A DNA stretch of 64,000 nucleotides, from assembly GCF_022965805.1 (NCBI RefSeq), contig NC_133101.1:558001-622000 (forward strand). The letters run 5' to 3'. Numbering within the stretch: the stretch's first letter is position 1; the number at the start of each line of letters is the position of its first letter. A program made the position numbers and the translations under genes. Under the pieces are notes generated by a model that saw only the letters and a list, made by a program, of their open reading frames with translations, was not told the origin of the DNA and did no database searches. Below, piece by piece: positions 47,484-60,085 of the stretch. This DNA is from Primulina eburnea. Its lineage: Eukaryota > Streptophyta > Magnoliopsida > Lamiales > Gesneriaceae.

Positions 47484-47641
47484 TGTAACGCCTCAAATTC
47501 GACGGCTATCTTCACTGTAACGAGACGATCGAGTCTTTCCAACCTGTTTATGTCCCCAGTCACACGCACCATACGAAGAAGCTTCTAGGGGTCATCCATC
47601 TCAAAATTTCCCTAAGTCAATCATACTTGACTTTGGAGTTT
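47484..47641 (+). mobile_element. Cassandra-like TRIM LTR remnant with 5S rRNA-derived sequence
   Basis: Starts tgtaacgcctcaaattcgac, a start I recall from plant Cassandra LTRs, and continues with gtttatgtccc. The 3' part (47578-47641), read on the minus strand, is a decayed copy of the 5S rRNA promoter half. The box A region (agttaagcgtgc in 5S) appears as agtcaagtatga, and the box C region (ggatgggtgacc) as agatggatgacc. Cassandra elements carry such 5S-derived sequence in their LTRs. Only this segment is visible. Confidence 0.65.
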
Positions 47642-48013
47642 TTAAGGATTTAGGGCAATGAATGTATTTCTCAATGAAAATTGAGGAAGCAACTTCGCTT
47701 TTAAAAGCATCAGCAAACATCCCAAACATGAAATCAATTCATCATTGCTTGCGTCACAACGTGAAAGCACACTAGTCGTCGAATTGAGCCTATAGTACTG
47801 CAGCTCGATACTACCTATATATTTCATGACTTTCACAATCAAGGAATTTCAGATTACACGGTGGAACACTGGTGAATTCAATGATCCCAGCAAGAATGTT
47901 GCCGCCCTATCGATGCAAGATACCATGAAGATCCTAATACCTGGAACCAATAACAATTACCGAGGATCACTTGATCAAGTGGAAGGCAATGCATGGACAC
48001 AGACACACACACA

Positions 48014-49087
48014 CATGGTTCGCCGGAACGGTTGCGGTGCTTGGAACGACAACGACCGTTCCAGTTCCAATGCTATATTGCGGAACGGTTGCGGAACGGT
48101 TGTATAAAAAAATTAATAAATTCAAAAAATTGGTAAAAAAATGTAAATATAAATTACATCATACTAAAAAATAAAATATATAAAGTTATTACAAATTAAT
48201 AGATCAATACAAAATTATTTTACAATAATAGCACAATAAGAAAATACACACTAAAAATTATAACATACCAAAGCTAATACCATGAAGAGTGACGCGGAGG
48301 AGCGAGATCATTGTTATATTCTTCATCACTATCTCGTAGATTAAATTGATTTCGAACATTTGGATATTGATGTGATTGTCCATAGGGATATTGATTAGAT
48401 TGAGATGACGAAATATCATTAGAATGGGATGATTGATTTTGTAATAGTGTTTCGTCACGACGATTATAGTATCCGAATCCAGGATACACAGTAGAACTAT
48501 CAGCTGTATTTGAAGATCTATACTCGGGACCATGACGTCCAACACCACGCCATATAGATGATGAAGATTCATTGTATCTATCACCAATATACTGAGACGA
48601 CCCATAATCAAATCCACGATGTCTAATTCCATGTGTACCAGATGTTGAAAAATCAAATGATCTATCAAAAGAATCGTGTGTGGAATTATAATTCTTTTAG
48701 TGCCTACAAACACGTTTCTTTTTTTTTTTTTTTTTACAGATTGGGGGGCGCATATGCGCGACTTTCCGGGCGCATCTTTCTGCTCAACACGTGCAAAGGC
48801 GCGAGATTGAGGGGCGCAAGCGCGCGACTTCCCACGGATTTTAGCGACGGTTTTACCAAAACCGTCGCCGATTTGGTAAAACCGTCGCTAGTAGCGACGG
48901 TTCAAAACAAATCCGTCGCAACTTGCGTTCCGTTCCGCCCGTTCCGTTCCGCTTTCCCGTTATGCGGCCGATAAAACGCCACATAACGCAGCTACAATAC
49001 AATAAACGATTTGGCCTGGAACTTTGGAACGGTGGCCACCGTTCCCATTCCGTTCCGCCCGTTATGCAGCCGTTCTGACGAACCATG
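48014..49087 (-). mobile_element. hAT-like element inserted in the CNGC pseudogene intron
   Basis: 1074 bp. Left end catggttcgccggaacgg; right end, reversed, catggttcgtcagaacgg. Flanking 8-mers are cacacaca (48006-48013) and cacacaaa (49088-49095). Subterminal regions repeat ggaacgg/ccgttcc many times. On the minus strand from about 48663 to 48274 there is one open frame rich in Ser, Tyr, Gln and Asn (IWRGVGRHGPEYRS, ending DLAPPRHSSWY). It looks like the low-complexity tail of a hAT transposase. The catalytic part is missing. Confidence 0.78.
48715..48925. repeat. Nested gcgacggt-type repeat within the hAT element
   Basis: After a run of 16 or more T, a GC-rich stretch (ggggggcgcatatgcgcgac, then ggggcgcaagcgcgcgac) leads into alternating agcgacggttttaccaaaac and its complement, with four gcgacgg/ccgtcgc units. 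These can fold into hairpins. Base composition differs sharply from the hAT sequence on its left. The limits are approximate. Confidence 0.6.
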
Positions 49088-49599
49088 CACACAAACTCAC
49101 TCACATGGCTGGCTAGAATGTATAGAAGCAAATTATATGCAGCTCCAGCCCAAGCAGTCTTGGCGATAAAATCCGTGTTTTTTTAGTTATCCTCCGATTC
49201 AGGGGGAAAATGACAAACAGCCGTGGAACATATTGGATTAGGACAATAAGAGCAAGAGTACGGTCGTCAGCATGACCGGTTCCGTTGGGCTTTGTAGCTG
49301 GAATCACATACCAGATCACAATCTGCAACAACCAATTGTCTTTTAAGTTCATGTCACTGAAAATATATAACATTTTGCTTAATTAGCTTTACAAGTAAGT
49401 CTACTATACCTGAGGGCTGAGGCAACGGCAGCGTGGCAGTCAGATCAATTATGAAATCATCAGATTTAAGATACTTCATGGCAATCTCGTGGGGATCCAT
49501 AACAAGCTCCCCACGCCCGAAAACCCGAGAACTATATTTGTACTGTTTTGATAAAATGTTGAGTTTGATCCTAGCACATGAATAATGTCTTAACATTTA

Positions 49600-51250
49600 T
49601 TTGATCTTTATTAAATTATGGCTAGAAGAGAAGTCAGATTCTTCTTCATGTAATACAAGATATGGTTATGATCACTTTACAGTTATTAGATAAAAGTTAC
49701 TCGAAAGACGAAATGATACATATCCAATGATTGATGTAAGCTCTTTTGTTTTATAAAAGTCTTTCGAAAGCATATAAGATGTAATATCTTATTTCAGAAA
49801 TTAGTGTTAAGATACATCAATCGTCTCACCCCAAAGTCAAGATTGATTTCCTTTATTAAATTATATAATTAAATAAGCTTAATTAATAAATTAATTTAAA
49901 ATTTTAAAGATCGATTGTTTGCATAAGCAGTGGAAAAATAGTGTAAACCGGATTCTTTGGAGATCCGTGCAATCTGCTGGAGATTCATTTTCATATACGC
50001 CTGCAAATTTCAAGGATTTAAAATTATTTATGCCTTTATCTCAATATTATAACATAGAATGAATTACTCCAATTTATGATTTTTGTATGGATCTCATCTA
50101 AGAATAAATATATCTTGTACACATACCTATATAATATACAAGCACACAAACTTTAATGATTCAATTTTGTGATACGAATTTCAAACAAAATTCAACAAAT
50201 TTAAAAATATTACATTTTATGTAAAAAATATCATTTTTAAATTATAGATATAGATCGAATTGACCTGTCTAACAAATTAAAAATTATAAGAGTGGATGAT
50301 AAAATACCTATAAAATTGATTAAATATTAATATAGCCGGAGAGTTTTGTACCAACTGTGCTATGTTAATTATTGAGTGATAGATAATTGAAATATATGAT
50401 ATACAGGAGTATGTGTCAGCTCTGCCTCATATTAATTATAATATTTAAGTGATTATAACAAAAAAATATCTACAGATAATACGTGGCCACACTTGGTTAG
50501 ATTTTTATTATTTTTAAATGGGTCGGTGCAGGGGAATGATATTGGATGGTTCATCTTTTTTATTTTCGTTTTGGTGTCACCAATATTAATCTTAATCTTC
50601 CATAAATACTTTGCATTCCGAGAGTGAGATTTGAGCCGGCTGCGAGTGGTGAGTATCTAATCTTGGAAGAAAACACGTAATTTGCCGACTGATAAGGACC
50701 TGGCGATAAAGCACGAACACTCTTTAACACTGTGAGTTCATCAGCAGCTCAGTATTTTTGTTAATAACGGGTGTCATTCAAGAAAACAACCTGGCGCTTT
50801 TTTTAAAATGCACTTTTTTTTAACAAAAAATAAAAATTCTGTACATTTGTTTAATTGATCTAATCCAACGGAGCTGAGTTTCTTGCTCTGGGTAAATGAT
50901 ATTTTTTATGTGTTGGCCGATATATGTGATACTGTGAGGCAACATCAGATTTTTTTGGTTAAAATTTACAGGGACTAGGGAGTGGCAATTCAAACGACAC
51001 ATGTCACTAATTAGTTTCTTTCTTTCTTATTTGTGTTTTAACAAAAGACGTCGTATTAGGCACTAATGTTGATCACAAGTTCCTATCAGTCTTTAATTCG
51101 GTGTTATCTTGTAGATTTTCGTTTTTGTCCCCATGATAAGAAAGGGTCCTTCACTTTTTTAATGGAGCATTCATGGTAAAAAGGCTGGCTTATAGTGCTT
51201 GCTCAAATGGGTAACCTATACTTGCTTTAAGACACCAGCCAAAAATGATT
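49600..51250. other. Intergenic region upstream of the KUP gene
   Basis: No gene recognised. The missing 5' part of the CNGC pseudogene is not here. The last ~600 bp should include the KUP promoter and leader. Confidence 0.5.
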
Positions 51251-51275
51251 TCCCATGATTCTTAGACGGCCTGTG

Positions 51276-54200
51276 ATGGATATACAAGGCTGGAACCCTA
51301 ACAATGCTAAAAAGGTGAGAGTTTTGTGCCAGAGAAATATCAATTTTTTTACTAGTGTTTGATAGTTGGTGATTTGTTTTCTACTTTTTATTTTTGTTAC
51401 AGAAAGAATCTTGGAGGGCTGTGCTAACATTAGCTTATCAGAGTTTGGGTGTTGTTTATGGGGATTTAAGCACTTCACCTTTGTATGTATACAAAAGTAC
51501 TTTTGCGGAGGACATCAAACATTCAGAATCTAATGAGGAAATATATGGGGTTTTGTCTTTCGTGTTCTGGACATTGACTCTGATTCCTCTTCTTAAATAT
51601 GTGTTCATAGTACTCAGAGCTGATGATAATGGTGAAGGTGGGACTTTTGCTTTGTATTCATTGCTGTGCCGCCATGCCCGGGTGAGTACTTTGCCAAATG
51701 GGCAGCTTGCTGATGAGGAATTATATGAGTACAGAAAAGATGGAAGTGCATCAGGTAATAAAGGTCTTGGCTTAAGCTTGAAATCAATTTTGGAAAAGCA
51801 TAAATTGCTGCAGAAGATATTGCTCGCTTTGGCTTTGATTGGGACTTGTATGGTGATTGGGGATGGAGTTCTTACACCAGCAATTTCGGGTATGAAATGG
51901 CTTCTTTTAAGTTGTGTTCACTGTTAATTTGGAGAAATTGAAATGTTGGAACTCAGAATTAATTCATGTTCTGTTGTTAATGCTCAGTATTTTCTGCTGT
52001 GTCCGGATTAGAACTTGTTGTGTCAAAGCATCATCACCAATGTAAGTCTTCTATGAATGTTTGATGTTTCATTTCTAAGTGTTAGAATTTGTTTGCTTGG
52101 TTTGGAAGAACATGGGGTATTCTTATCTCTACCTAATCTGGTGTTTCATCATTTTTGGTAATGATCGATTCATTAAACTTATGAAAACTCATTTCAACGC
52201 CAATCTTGAATTTGTCGAAGTGGCTTGTCTTTATCTCTTTAATTTGATTTTTGTTTGGATTTCTGTGTCGTTGTGCGATGATTGAGATTGGCAAAGTAGA
52301 AACTTTTAAACCAAGGGAAAAATATGATTGGCGTTGAAACATTGATCGGATATAAATTCTAGGTCTCAAAGACATCGATGTTTGAAGGCTCAAGATGTTC
52401 CAACCTCCAATTTAGTCTTTAAAAAAATTTGTTCTTACAGCGTTGTGTATTTTGTGGACAGAGATTCCACCAAATTGTGCTGAAAAGTCATTATTGTGGG
52501 GCCTTTCCACAGGACAAACTTTTCGCTTTAATCAAAGTAAAGGTTGATACGATTTACATAAAAGTAAAGTTAGGCCACCATCTTCTTGATTGTGGATGAC
52601 CACATTGCTGTATTCTGACGAGGAGATGCAACTTAAACTAAAATAAGTTGTACTTAGGGTAAAGTAATCATTTTTGAACAATAAAAGACATTAGAGTTAA
52701 GTCTGTAGAGCAGTATGCTCATTGAGGATTTCTTATCCTCATGTTATTGTAACTCAGTCATATTATTCTAATATAATAGTTTTTTATCAAAAAAAAATAA
52801 AATAAAAGACATTAGAGTTCAATGATTTTCTGATGAAAATGTGATGTTATAGGGAGAAGAGAACATACAGAGGTTGAAATTTTAGAAATTTAGGTGAAAA
52901 TTTATGTGTGATATGTTAAGAAGCAATATTTTTGTGGTTATATGATCTTCTGTTCTCTCGACATCTCCATCAGCAATGACCGATGATATTCGCGCTGGAC
53001 TTGGGCTTATCTATAGTTGCATATATGACCTGCTACCAAAGTTTATCTACTCAGGCTGAATTACACCTCTACTCAATTTGGATTTGTCCCGGCTTAATGC
53101 TTTGTAGATTTTAACACCAACTTGAAATGTAATACTGCTGCTTCTTAAAGGAAGGGAATGAAAATTGAAGTTTTAACTATTTGTTTTTCTTGTGAGGAAA
53201 AAAATCTGAACTTGGAGCATTCTATTATTGTTTTATTGTCAGTTGAGCACAGTACTAAAAAGGTGGCATTTAGATTTACCATTTTTTGAAGAACCATTAT
53301 GAGGTTCCTCGGATATTATTAGTAGTCGGTAATTTAGCTATGGGCCATGCTCTCTATGCATGTCCTGATTTTTCCGTCTGAAGTAAAGTCTTAAGAAACA
53401 GCTAATGATTTTTTTCCCTTAAATTTTTCATGTTTCACAGATATCGAAGTCCCTGTTGCTTGTATAATACTGGTTTTCTTATTTTATCTGCAACACTACG
53501 GAACCCACCGAATAGGATTTCTGTTTGCCCCAGTCGTGATAACTTGGCTATTCTGCATCAGTGCCATCGGAGTGTATAATATATTCCAGTGGAATCCGAA
53601 TGTTTACCAGGCACTCTCTCCTTACTACATGTATAAATTCTTGAAGAAGACTCGAAAAGGAGGCTGGATGTCCTTGGGTGGGATATTGTTGTGCATAACA
53701 GGTTATTAGAGCATAAAATGCTATTTATTTCTGCTTAAAAGTATCTAATAGTTTCTTCCTTCTCATTTAAGTTTCATTTAGATGTAATGTATGTTTTCAG
53801 GTTCAGAGGCCATGTTTGCTGATCTTGGACATTTTTCGCAGTTGTCCATCAAGGTGAATGAATTTGTTTACTTTCCTTTTTATTATTTGAGTTTCCAATT
53901 CTCTATCAGATTATAGACCATAGAAGAGATACGACCCCTTCATGTAGTATATCATTGAGTATGATAAGTTCGACACGATTGATGCAAAATCTTTACTGGT
54001 TTAACTTTGACTAAACAGCTGCCTTATTACAGATAGCTTTTAGCTGTGTGGTTTATCCATCCTTAATCCTTGCTTACATGGGACAAGCGGCATATTTATC
54101 CAAACATCATGTCATCGAGAGTTACTACCGAATTGGATTCTATGAATCTGTACCTGGTATGTAAAGTTTCTCTGTCATTTAATCTTCGTAAGTAGCATCC

Positions 54201-55662
54201 AAGATAAGTAAATTTTTTTTGAGTTTTGCAAATAAACCAAATCCCCCTCTCGTCATGCAGAAAAAATTCGATGGCCTGTCCTCGCAATTGCGATACTTGC
54301 TGCTGTCGTGGGAAGCCAAGCCATCATCACTGGGACGTTTTCCATCATTAAGCAATGCTCTGCTTTGGGTTGCTTTCCAAGGGTCCGAATAATACACACG
54401 TCGTCTAAAATATGTGGGCAGATTTATATTCCTGCTATCAACTGGACTTTAATGCTTCTCGGATTGGCCGTCACCATTGGCTTCAGAGACACAAAACGCA
54501 TCAGCAACGCATCTGGTAATATCTGCACTGAAATGACATCTTTGCTCATAATTTTACCGTACTTAATCAAGAATAAATTTCTTACTGTTCCCTGTTGGTT
54601 TCACCAGGTTTGGCTGTTATAACTGTTATGTTGGTGACCACATGTCTTATGTCTCTTGTCATCGTCTTGTGCTGGAATAGAAGTGTTGTTTTTGCCATTT
54701 GTTTCATATTCTTCTTTGGTTCCATCGAAGCCCTCTACTTCTCTGCTTCTCTAATCAAGTTTCTTGACGGAGCTTGGGTCCCGGTTGCACTCTCCTTTAT
54801 CTTTCTAGCAATAATGTACATTTGGCATTACGGGACATTTAAAAAGTATGAGTTTGACCTTCACAACAAAGTTTCCATCGACTGGCTCCTCGGTTTGAGT
54901 CCTGATCTTGGTATTGTACGGGTCCGAGGCATTGGCCTTGTACATACAGAACTTGTTTCTGGAATTCCAGCTATCTTCTCCCATTTCGTGACTAATCTCC
55001 CGGCTTTTCACCAGGTTCTAGTCTTATTCTGTGTAAAATATGTCCCAGTTCCTCATGTGAGACCCGAGGAGAGATTTCTTGTTGGAAGAATCGGGCCCAA
55101 AGGGTACAGAGTTTATCGATGCATAGTCCGTTATGGATACCGTGATTCGGTCACGGATGATGTGGAGTTTGAAAGGGATCTTGTTTGTAGCATAGCAGAA
55201 TTTATCCGTTCCGAGGGGGAAGAGTGTGATAATCCGTTGTACCAAAATCTTGAAAATGAAGAGAAGATGACTGTCATTGGGACTACATCAGCACATACTA
55301 GCGGCATCAAAATGTTGGAAAATGATGAAAAATTATCTGATATAGCCAGCGTTATGGAGCTAGGGGAAATTCATTCACCCGATATTCCAAGGAAAAGGGT
55401 AAGATTCCTCGTACCTGAAAGCCCACAAATCGATTCAGACGCCCGAGCAGAGCTACGAGAACTGATGGAAGCGAGAGAGGCGGGGATGGCGTTTATATTA
55501 GGCCATTGTTACGTGAAGGCGAAGTCCGGTTCGAGTCTGATGAAGAGGGTGGTGATTAATCTGGGGTATGATTTCTTGAGAAGGAACTGTACATCACCAA
55601 CATATGCACTGAATTTGCCTCGTGCATCAACTTTGGAGGTGGGCATGATTTACCTTGTTTAG
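51276..55662 (+). CDS. KUP/HAK/KT potassium transporter, KUP6/KUP8-like
   Basis: Eight exons (51276-51314, 51403-51889, 51988-52041, 53441-53701, 53801-53853, 54033-54156, 54261-54515, 54608-55662) give 775 aa, the normal size. The hallmark [19 protein letters not shown] begins the first membrane segment; others include [86 protein letters not shown] and [16 protein letters not shown]. The long cytosolic C-terminus contains [37 protein letters not shown] and ends [13 protein letters not shown]6/KUP8 move K+ across the plasma membrane, and KUP6 is a stress/ABA target (SRK2E). An ATG at 51255 is in frame 21 bp upstream; I chose 51276 because relatives start MD/ME just before the NAKKESW segment. 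No defects seen. Confidence 0.95.
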
Positions 55663-55744
55663 TTTTGAAGAAGAAAAAAGGTTCTTGTAAATGAATATTG
55701 TAAAGTAAATGGGGACTGGACTTAGGCCGGTATGTTTTTACTTT

Positions 55745-55920
55745 ACATAGAAATTCATGCGAGACCGTCGTAGAGTCTCACATGTCAATTTTGTGAAATG
55801 AATTTTTGATTCGATTTTAACTTGTGAAAAATATTACTTTTTATGACTAAAGTATCACTGTTCGTGGAATTTATGAATCGAGCTAACTCTACCCATTGTT
55901 ATAAATCGTCTCACAAACTT
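55745..55920 (+). repeat. gtgagacggtctcac-family repeat, degraded copy
   Basis: Recognisable by gcgagaccgtcgtagagtc, attactttttatgac, gctaactctacccat and aaatcgtctcacaaact in family order. Lies just after the KUP gene. Confidence 0.75.
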
Positions 55921-56740
55921 ACTATTTAAATATTATACAATCGTAGCTTAGTGCTCAATAATTTATGCTACTCTCACAACAAATTGCAACTATTCTATTT
56001 TCTTATAAATAAATTAATTTATTGTAATGTTACAACAAATTACAACTTTCTTATAAAATAATTTTCATAAATTAATACGCTATAAATTTGTAACCTATAA
56101 CGTATAGTTTTTCATAAATTAATATCCGATAATAACATCCTTAATTGGTCCCATGAAGTAATATGCTTCTAAATTAATTTTCTCGATCAGTTAAACAATT
56201 CGACAGATTTATGGGATCGGTTACTAGTTGTATATTTTTTTCTGTACCAACTAGCTAGGGTTATAATAATTGTTATTATTATATACTTTAATCTCGTTAT
56301 CTAAATTGTTATTAAAATCGTTATAAGCCAATAAAAATTCAGCTAAATTTTTTTATGACGATGAAACTCGCAAAAAATGTTTGCAAGAGGAATCAAATTT
56401 CTGAGTAATGGTCAAACATTCATCTGATCCATATTGTTAGTACTTAAACAAAATAAATACTAACTTTAATTGCAGCAAATATAAATGATATTAAACATAA
56501 GCGCAAGAGATGAGAATTAAGAAGTATGTAGCATTTTAAACGAATCTTGATATAATATTAGCTATAAGGGTATTTTCATTCCCTAAAATTAAGATACACC
56601 AAAGAGAGCAGACAAATCTCAGAAAGTAAAAATCACGAAGACCTATATTCCAAATGTAATAACATAGTATCAAATCTTGAAAAAGAACTATAGTAAATGC
56701 GGTCGTTGCATTGAAAAAGTAGATACTTTAGATATAAAAT
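55921..56740. other. Intergenic region between KUP and the receptor-like kinase
   Basis: AT-rich with no recognisable genes. The two flanking genes converge here. Confidence 0.5.
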
Positions 56741-58202
56741 TTACAGTTCATAAATATGACTCTTAAATTTCATTATATTTTCACTTTGTTCTGAGAAGTT
56801 GTAATCATCAATGAACGACCTTGTAATGGATAACTCAGAAACGTCCATCGATTTATCCTCGTCCTCCCTAATCATACTAATCATTAGCGCCGCTTGGTTC
56901 ATGCTAGCCCTCGCCTCCGCGGACTTGTTAACACATTTAATCGCTACCTGCAGCATGTTAACCATCCTTTCCTCACTAGCCCCCTCGCGTATCAAGTTCT
57001 TGTCGAACACCTCCACTGTCCATTCCTCCCTGACGACTGCAAGAACCCAACTCGCGAGGTCCATTCCATTGTTCAGAACCTGTCGTCCTGTTAGCAATTC
57101 CAGAAGAATCACCCCGAAAGCATATGTGTCTGCCTTGAAGATCATGGAGCCGCCTTCTTCGTGGCCTTGAAGGGTATCACTGGCCTCCTGGTTTACAAGC
57201 GTTAGGCCATACTCGCTGATGCATGGCTCCATGTTGTTGGTCAGCAAAATGTTTGATGTTTTCAAATTCCCATGTGGGATTTTCTCATTCTTCAGTTCTT
57301 CATGCATGAAGGCTAATGCATCAGCTATCGCAGCAGCGGCGGTGAGCCTGCTGCTCCAATCAAATTGTTGCCTTCTGTGATTTCCTGTTCAAATCAAAGA
57401 AAAGGAAAAAAAAAAATTGATTGTTCACATCAGGGACGGAGACAGAAAATTTGTCTAAGGGGGGAAGATTTGTCTGATTCATGTTTAGTACTTTGAAATT
57501 TTAGCAGAAATAATTGCCATCGTCATGGATTAGCCTGAAAAGGCTCCCATTCTGTTGATACTCGTAAACCAGAAGCTTCTCCTGTCTGGAGCTGTAGAAT
57601 GCAATGGCAGGCAAAACATGAGGATGTTTCACTTGATTCAGCCTGCTCATTCTCTGCTTGAACTCAATGCCAGATATGGCCCAATCCTTGATCCTCTTCA
57701 CAGCTAGGCTCTTCCCCTGTGGCCCACACGCGACCTTGTAGACACTACCGTGGCTACCTCTCCCGAGCAGCTCAGCTGGGGCCTTGAGTAGGTCTTCCAA
57801 TTTCGGCATGTTAACCTCCGGGTTCGTGAGAACTATCAAGGATGGAGAAACCATGGCAGTTTCGGTCGAAGCGTGGGAGAGATCAGTTTTGCTGACCCCT
57901 CCTGCCTTCAACTCTACAGTGGAGAAACTGGGCTTGATGACGCTTTCATCAATGGCTACAACCTTGTTATCTGCGTCGATTTTCTCTCCTTTTGTCTTGA
58001 ATCTTTTGTATATCCAAAGAAGCACGATGAACAAGACGGCTAGACCTATGAGAAAATAGCCTGCGAACATGAGAACCTGATTAGTAGAAACACCACCTGA
58101 ATCAGATATTTGCTGATTAGCCTGCTCACGATCATCGGATTTCACTGATTTCGAGAGAAACAGTGAAATAACGCAAGCCCAGATCAAGATTAATTGCTTC
58201 AT
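56741..58202 (-). CDS. LRR-less receptor-like pseudokinase
   Basis: Two exons, 58202-57518 and 57384-56741, would give 442 aa. There is a signal peptide (LILIWACVISLFLSKSVKS), a very short outer region (~25 residues), one membrane span (FLIGLAVLFIVLLWIY) with a basic stop (KRFKTKG), and a kinase-like domain. The kinase has a G-rich loop (LGRGSHGSVYK) and the ATP Lys (LAVKRIKD). The catalytic loop is HGNLKTSNILL in place of HRD...N, and the DFG site is SEYGL. This matches the 'probable inactive receptor kinase' family related to pollen PRKs, but the usual LRR ectodomain is absent. The intron requires a GC donor (gatg|gcaatt); read-through would stop at TAA after YFC. No second GT donor is obvious, so splicing needs RNA evidence. 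It may signal by scaffolding. Confidence 0.8.
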
Positions 58203-60085
58203 ACTAAATGTTGCAAATATAGAATCGGATCTCGAACATTAAAAAAACACAAAATGAAAGTGTTCTTGCACACGGAGAAAACTCCAAAGTTGAAACATTC
58301 ACCACCCTTTTTATAACGCCTACCGACGGAGATATCCTTGTGGAAACATTGACAAAGTCCAGTAGTGAGCCACTTAGATTTATTTAGGATCAACCATCCG
58401 TGTGCCTGCCGGCCCCTGGATTCAATTTACTATAATAAATTTAACCCAAAGAATTCTTCAATTCTCAACTGAAATCTGAAAGTGACACCCTTTCTTGTTT
58501 CTGCCCCATTACTGGAGATGTATAGGGATGCATGTATGCAGAATAAAAAACACCTGCCAAGAATGAAAACATGCGAGTGAGACAAATTCAACACAGGAAC
58601 CTGAAATTGACCCCCTCCAGTTTTGTATACATGTTAGAGATGCTCCCGAGCAGGGAAATTCACACGTTATCTTTCACCATCGGATCAGATGCTGCATCAG
58701 TATTAATTCGGCCCTTACAGTGCATATCCAACGCCCCATGTTTAACCAAGGATGGACTCATGGACATAGGCTAAAGTGAGCACGACCATCGTCGTTGCAC
58801 TCAACATCCAAACTAGCTAACTTCAATCTTAGTCAATTTCAATTAAAATAGTTACCCCAACTTCCAAAAATTTCAAAAATTATCAAGTTAAATTTCTTTA
58901 CACTACTCTTGGACATTATAAAAAATTATCTTTCTCTATTTTTAATTTAAAAAGTATTCAATTACCTCTCTCGTAATAGTTCATCAATTATATTTACCAG
59001 TGTCCTGAAGCATTCGTTGCATGCTTTTACTTTATTTGATTTGATTTTTAAAAAGTTTATTTTAGTATAAATTATAAAAATAGATCGAGTTTATTTTGGA
59101 AATTTTTGAAATTGATCATAAAAAACAAATAGTAAAATGAAAAAAAAATACACAGGTCATACCATTCGACCAATTTGATCGGTCTACTCCTCCCTTTTAA
59201 TATAGTATATAGATTTATTTTCTTGATTCAAAGATAAATAAATAATTATTTTTAGGTATTCTGATATTAAATTATCTTTCATATTCAAATGGGAAGCCTA
59301 AATTTTGACTAGAAAATTTTAAAACATAAATATATAATATTATATTCATTCGAAGCGATTAATGGGTTATTTATGGGTCGCTGGTTGTTCATCTCCAACT
59401 GCAAAGTCTTCGGCGCCCCAGTTTCAAGAAATTTTTTTAACCTAATAATCTCAGACATTGGCCTGTAAAAATTTCTTATTGGATGTACCCTTGAATTTCT
59501 TCTGGTGAAATTCAATAAAGAAATCACTTTCCTTGTGAAGACCTTTTTCTTCAACTCTTTATTCCTTGCGTCCCTTTCGGAATTGAAACTTTAACGTCTA
59601 ACCAGAGTTTTTTCACGTGCCCTCTTCTCTTCCATATCCTTACAGTTTCCAGTCTGTTTTTGTTAGTATTCTGCTTTTGGCAACCCGAAGCTTCTGAATT
59701 GGCCGAATTGGTTCCTTCTTCGGCTATCCTTCGTCACTTGTCTCCAATTTGAGCTGGGTATGGCTATTTAGCTACTTTGATTGAAAGCTCGTTTCTTTGG
59801 GGTTTTGGTTCGAATTTCAGTACTGGGTTTGTCTTGGTATTGTTCAACGGTTGAAGGTTTGTGGGATTGCTTTGGATTTTGTTTTGCGAACTTTAGATCG
59901 TTAGATCTCAGTTCTTGCTGTTATGCTTTTTTCTCACCGTTTTAGTTCAGCATTTGTTTTTATTTGGTTGGATTCGCAGTATTCTTTGTTTACTACGTTC
60001 TTATTTGTTTCTTGATTTTGTGATTTCGGATTCATTATTTTCTTGATTCTTTACTTGGTTCTGTTTAATTCCTAAAATAGAGACA
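58203..60085. other. Divergent promoter region and 2H-gene leader
   Basis: Shared upstream region of the minus-strand kinase and the plus-strand 2H-like gene. A probable 5'UTR intron of the latter ends at aaaatag 60073-60080, six bases before its ATG. No other gene recognised. Confidence 0.5.

Larger units (their letters stand above)
47642..49531 (-). pseudogene. Cyclic nucleotide-gated channel (CNGC) pseudogene, internal exons
   Basis: Exon-like pieces on the minus strand: 49531-~49415 (RVFGRGELVMDP, YLKSDDFIIDL, ATLPLPQ), 49322-49105 (IVIWYVIPATKPNGTGHADD, LIQYVPRLFVIFPLNRRI, then after a frame change AKTAWAGAAYNLLLYILASH) and 47940-~47645 (VLGSSWYLASIGRQHSCW, later FGMFADAFKSEVASSIFIEK). 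They cover the plant CNGC S2-S5 region, in which these plasma-membrane cation channels carry Ca2+ in signalling. Defects: a cctcag duplication before the first donor, an indel in the poly-A after NRRITK, a stop shortly after SCW, no pore, cyclic-nucleotide domain or N-terminus, and a hAT element in the second intron. It cannot make a channel. Confidence 0.85.

Noticed and set aside
48258..48713. 151-codon Ile/Leu-rich ORF
   Set aside because: A shadow frame of the Ser/Tyr-rich hAT transposase tail on the same strand, which is the more protein-like frame.
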